In this document: positions 60,847-64,000 of the stretch, piece by piece
How positions within the stretch are numbered: the first letter of the stretch is position 1
Layout: each line of letters starts with the position of its first letter
Origin: Pedobacter sp. MC2016-05
GTDB lineage: Bacteria; Bacteroidota; Bacteroidia; Sphingobacteriales; Sphingobacteriaceae
Assembly: GCF_026239735.1 (NCBI RefSeq)
Contig: NZ_JAPIVT010000013.1
Location: forward strand, 62,001-126,000
Direction of reading: 5' to 3'
DNA: 64,000 nt
The notes under the pieces: model-generated
What the model was told of the DNA's origin: nothing
The model's database searches: none
Seen by the model: the letters and a program-made list of their open reading frames with translations, nothing else
Position numbers and translations under genes: made by a program

Positions 60847-63800
60847 TTAAAAACCAACATTAAGCGTGAACAGAATCTGACGGGAAGATGGATAGGTAAA
60901 TCCTGCAGAGCCATCATTGTTGCTTCCTGCATCATAAGAACTTGATTCAGGATCTACGCCGTAATATTTTGTCCATAACCACAAATTGTTTCCCGTAACC
61001 GATAACGAAGCGTTTTTAATTGCTTTTGCAGGTAACCAATTCTGTGGAAAACGGTAAGATAAACTTGCCGAACGTAAACGTACCCAGGAAGCATCAGATA
61101 CAAATGGCTCAGATACATTTCTGTAATAAATCCGGTAATAACCCTCGCCGTAATTAACATTATCAGGCCCGGTAGTTTGTCCGAGCCAAACTTGTTTGGT
61201 ATTCGGCGTTCCATTTGCAAGTACACCTTCAAATGTTTTAAACGATCTTCTGTCGGTTGTATAATCTGGCAAGCCAAATGCCGAATAAAAATCTTCTAAC
61301 CAGTTATATTTCTCGAAACCTAAACGGGCATCAAACAACACGTTTAAGCTGAAGTTTTTGTAGTTGAACGTGTTTCCTAAACCAATAATATAATCTGGTT
61401 GAGAGTTACCTAACAATCTTTGTGTGCCACCAGAAATGATTGGAAAACCATTTGTACCGATTAGTAAAGGAAGATTTTTATCTAAAACGATTGGATCCTG
61501 AGGGTTTGGAGAATACCTCTGGAAATAACTTCCATAAATATTTCCGTAAGGCTGGCCTTCTATCAGTTTCATGGTTACCCCAGCATTTCCATAACCTCTC
61601 GCAGCGCCATACACAATCTCTTTAATGCCATTAGGCATGTTAAGCACCTTGTTTCTATTTGCCGAAAGGTTAAGGTTTACGCTCCAGTTGAAATCTTTAC
61701 CTACAATTGGTTTACCATTAATGACCAATTCTACACCTCGGTTACGAATATCGCCCGCATTAATTGATTTGGTTACATAGCCTACAGCTGATGAAATCTG
61801 GGTTTGAATAATTTGATCCTGACTTAATGAATAATAGTAAGTGAAGTCAAATCCCAGGCGGTTTTTGAAAAACGACATTTCCAAACCTGCCTCATAGGTA
61901 TTTGTAAACTCTGGTAATAAATCAGGGTTACCCAGGTTAGAAGCAATTGTTAAACCACCTGTACCGGTTGGTAAATTACCGTAAGGAGAATAGCCTGTAA
62001 AAGTAGAATATTCTGAAGCATCCTTACCGATCCGTGCATAAGACAACCTTAATTTAGCCTGATTGATCACTGATGGCAGTTTTAAATGATCAGAGAAAAC
62101 GTAGCTTAAACTTGCAGAAGGATAAAAGAATGATCTGTTTTCTTTTGGCAAAGTTGAAGTGATATCATTTCTTCCTGTAACGGTTAAGAACAGATAATTC
62201 TTATAATCAAACGTAGCCTCTCCAAAATAACCCACCAAACGCTTTTCGCGGAGGTTTTGGCTTAGCGTTACCACCCCTGCATTAGTAAGATTAAAGAAGT
62301 TATAAATCCCTAAAATACTGCCCAAGGTTCCAATCTCTTTAATTCGTCTGTCGTAAAGTTCTTGCCCTAATCTTAAAGTACCTGTAATGTCTTCCCCTAA
62401 CTTAGTTGTAAAAGTAGCAACTAAGGTACTGTTCAGTGTTCTAAATTTGGTATTGTACTCTCCGTAGAAGCCCTGCTCGTTATCATACATCGCTTCACCG
62501 GTATACATTGGGCCACGAGCTGTTCTCACCCTGTTATCATTGTAGGTATCGATACCAAAACGGTACGATAGATTTAACCATTTTGCTGGATCATAACTTA
62601 AACTTGCACCGCCAATGAAGCGGTTTACATCGCCTTTAAGCTTATTATTAGCGGTTCCCCAAATCGGATTATTTGTTCCAAGATATTTTTGAGAACCATC
62701 TGCATTTTCATAATCAGAAACATCGTATCGAGGTGAAAAATAAGCTAAACCTTCTCCAAACCGATCGGCTGCATAAGTGTAACCACCTGAATTGGTAAAG
62801 TTCATGTTAACAGAAGCCTTAAACTTTGGACTGATAATGAGATCAGTATTTAGTCTTGCAGATAAGTTTTTATTATCCGTATTAGGCATCATCCCTTTTT
62901 GGTAAAGTTGCGAGATTGAGGAGAAAAATTTAATAGCATCACTTCCACCGGTTAATGAAACCGAATTTTTAACCTGCTGTCCAGTGCCAAAAGCCTGATC
63001 ATAATTATTAAAAAGCTTATCAGGATGGGTTGGATCAATTAATTTCGCTTCCGCAATTGTTGGTCCCCAAGCTGGTCCGATACCACCTGGAGGATTGGTA
63101 TAAACACCTAAAACCCCTTGTGTATATTCTGTTTGAACTTTCGGACTGATTAATACATTCTCGAAACCATAAGTACTATTGAAATTTACCTGGATTCCAT
63201 TTTGCTTACCTCTTTTTGTAGTAATTACCACTACGCCGTTTGCGCCTCTTAAGCCGTATAAAGCCGTTGCTGCGCCGCCTTTTAAGATATTAATGGTTTC
63301 AATATCTTCAGGATTTACGTCCGAAGCCCTATTGGTTACACCTCTTGAGCCATAAGAATTACCGCCTGGATTTGCTCCTACAGTTGAAGTTGAGTTATCA
63401 ATCTGTACTCCATCAATGACATAAAGCGGATCGCCAGAAATGTTTGGGTCAATGGAGTTTACACCCCTAACCCTGATACTTGCACCCTGACCAGGACCGC
63501 CACCAGTACTTGAAATAGTGGCACCAGCAACTTTTCCCTGTAACGCATTAACTAAATTAGGTTGATGGTTATAATTCAAGTCTTCTGATTTAACCGTTTG
63601 AGCAGCATAACCTAACGACTTTGCCTGCCTGGTAATCCCTAAAGCTGTAGAAACGGTAACTTCTTCCAGCTGTTGTGAATCTGAAGCCAACGCCAAAGCA
63701 ATTGTAGTTCGGTTACCAACAGTAACTTCCTGTGTTTTGTAACCAATTAAACTGATCACTAAAACCGCAGATGAAGAAGGTACCTGAATAGTAAAACTAC

Positions 63801-63978
63801 CATTACTATCAGTTGATGTTCCGGTAGTGCTTCCTTTTATTTTAACGCTAGCACCAGGTAATGGCCCAGAATCATCAGAAGAAGTAATTTTTCCTGTTAC
63901 TGTTTTTACCTGAGCCATAGAAGAAAGACCCGTTAGCAAAACACACAAAAAAAATAGTGAGGTAAAGATTTTTCTCAT
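60847..63978 (-). CDS. SusC-like TonB-dependent receptor (peptidase locus)
   Basis: Outer-membrane TonB-dependent importer, 1043 residues: signal peptide ends SSMAQ (23), carboxypeptidase-regulatory-like domain (about 26-100), plug with SIRVRGVNSIDPNISGDPLY and LYGLRGANGVVVITTKRG (about 165-260), barrel ending ILFTLNVGF. No STN domain and no sigma/FecR gene in view. Only 22 bases upstream are in the window, so its promoter is not seen. Confidence 0.93.
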   Translation of the reverse strand: MRKIFTSLFFLCVLLTGLSSMAQVKTVTGKITSSDDSGPLPGASVKIKGSTTGTSTDSNGSFTIQVPSSSAVLVISLIGYKTQEVTVGNRTTIALALASDSQQLEEVTVSTALGITRQAKSLGYAAQTVKSEDLNYNHQPNLVNALQGKVAGATISSTGGGPGQGASIRVRGVNSIDPNISGDPLYVIDGVQIDNSTSTVGANPGGNSYGSRGVTNRASDVNPEDIETINILKGGAATALYGLRGANGVVVITTKRGKQNGIQVNFNSTYGFENVLISPKVQTEYTQGVLGVYTNPPGGIGPAWGPTIAEAKLIDPTHPDKLFNNYDQAFGTGQQVKNSVSLTGGSDAIKFFSSISQLYQKGMMPNTDNKNLSARLNTDLIISPKFKASVNMNFTNSGGYTYAADRFGEGLAYFSPRYDVSDYENADGSQKYLGTNNPIWGTANNKLKGDVNRFIGGASLSYDPAKWLNLSYRFGIDTYNDNRVRTARGPMYTGEAMYDNEQGFYGEYNTKFRTLNSTLVATFTTKLGEDITGTLRLGQELYDRRIKEIGTLGSILGIYNFFNLTNAGVVTLSQNLREKRLVGYFGEATFDYKNYLFLTVTGRNDITSTLPKENRSFFYPSASLSYVFSDHLKLPSVINQAKLRLSYARIGKDASEYSTFTGYSPYGNLPTGTGGLTIASNLGNPDLLPEFTNTYEAGLEMSFFKNRLGFDFTYYYSLSQDQIIQTQISSAVGYVTKSINAGDIRNRGVELVINGKPIVGKDFNWSVNLNLSANRNKVLNMPNGIKEIVYGAARGYGNAGVTMKLIEGQPYGNIYGSYFQRYSPNPQDPIVLDKNLPLLIGTNGFPIISGGTQRLLGNSQPDYIIGLGNTFNYKNFSLNVLFDARLGFEKYNWLEDFYSAFGLPDYTTDRRSFKTFEGVLANGTPNTKQVWLGQTTGPDNVNYGEGYYRIYYRNVSEPFVSDASWVRLRSASLSYRFPQNWLPAKAIKNASLSVTGNNLWLWTKYYGVDPESSSYDAGSNNDGSAGFTYPSSRQILFTLNVGF

Positions 63979-64000
63979 ATCTCTATTATTTAGGTTAAGG

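Overview
The window reads as chromosomal DNA of a Bacteroidota bacterium, most likely a Sphingobacteriaceae member (Pedobacter-like). Grounds: four SusC/SusD outer-membrane nutrient receptor pairs, two FecI-type sigma / FecR anti-sigma modules, the gene order parA-parB-DUF5683-dapB-lepB, bacillithiol enzyme BshC, a DUF4293 protein, and TAnnTTTG promoter elements typical of the phylum. No CRISPR array, tRNA, rRNA or complete insertion sequence was seen. The assignment is from memory of families, not from a search.

Layout. 1-240: the 5' end of a group IIC-like intron (minus strand, cut by the window edge), inserted just behind the terminator of rlmF. 308-2782: rlmF and a DctA-type dicarboxylate/amino-acid symporter. 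2964-12319: a sigma/FecR/SusC/SusD locus ending in an M14 zinc carboxypeptidase lipoprotein, with an N-formylglutamate-amidohydrolase-like gene inserted on the opposite strand between sigma and anti-sigma. 12430-22254 (all minus): sigma, FecR, SusC, SusD, a cyanophycinase-like lipoprotein, an isoaspartyl peptidase and a second cyanophycinase-like enzyme. This looks like a complete sense-import-degrade system for cyanophycin or another beta-aspartyl polymer, and is the most interesting locus here. 22291-34xxx and on to 35376: ABC exporter, truA, a large secreted esterase/peptidase, DUF4293, a DEAD-box helicase, a GH29 fucosidase, bshC and an Ldh-family oxidoreductase.

35484-47823 (all minus): SusC, SusD, a redoxin, a cytochrome c/type-II copper monooxygenase-like protein, a ROK regulator, a GH29 fucosidase and a GH3 beta-glucosidase, i.e. 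a glycan-utilization locus with an unexpected redox pair inside. 48158-52716: the parA-parB-DUF5683-dapB-lepB block. 52898-57222: an FMN reductase, a 73-bp tandem repeat array, a DUF2891 protein, a half-size BtuF-like protein and an orphan oligopeptide-binding lipoprotein. 57228-63978: SusC, SusD and an S9 peptidase.

How it works together. Three of the four SusCD pairs sit beside peptide- or amide-cleaving enzymes, so much of the window appears devoted to scavenging peptides and poly-amino acids; one pair serves glycans. The two SusC proteins next to sigma/FecR carry the N-terminal STN signalling domain and the other two lack it, which fits trans-envelope induction of only the first two loci. 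Intrinsic terminators sit directly behind three susD genes, which should make susCD transcripts more abundant than those of the downstream enzymes.
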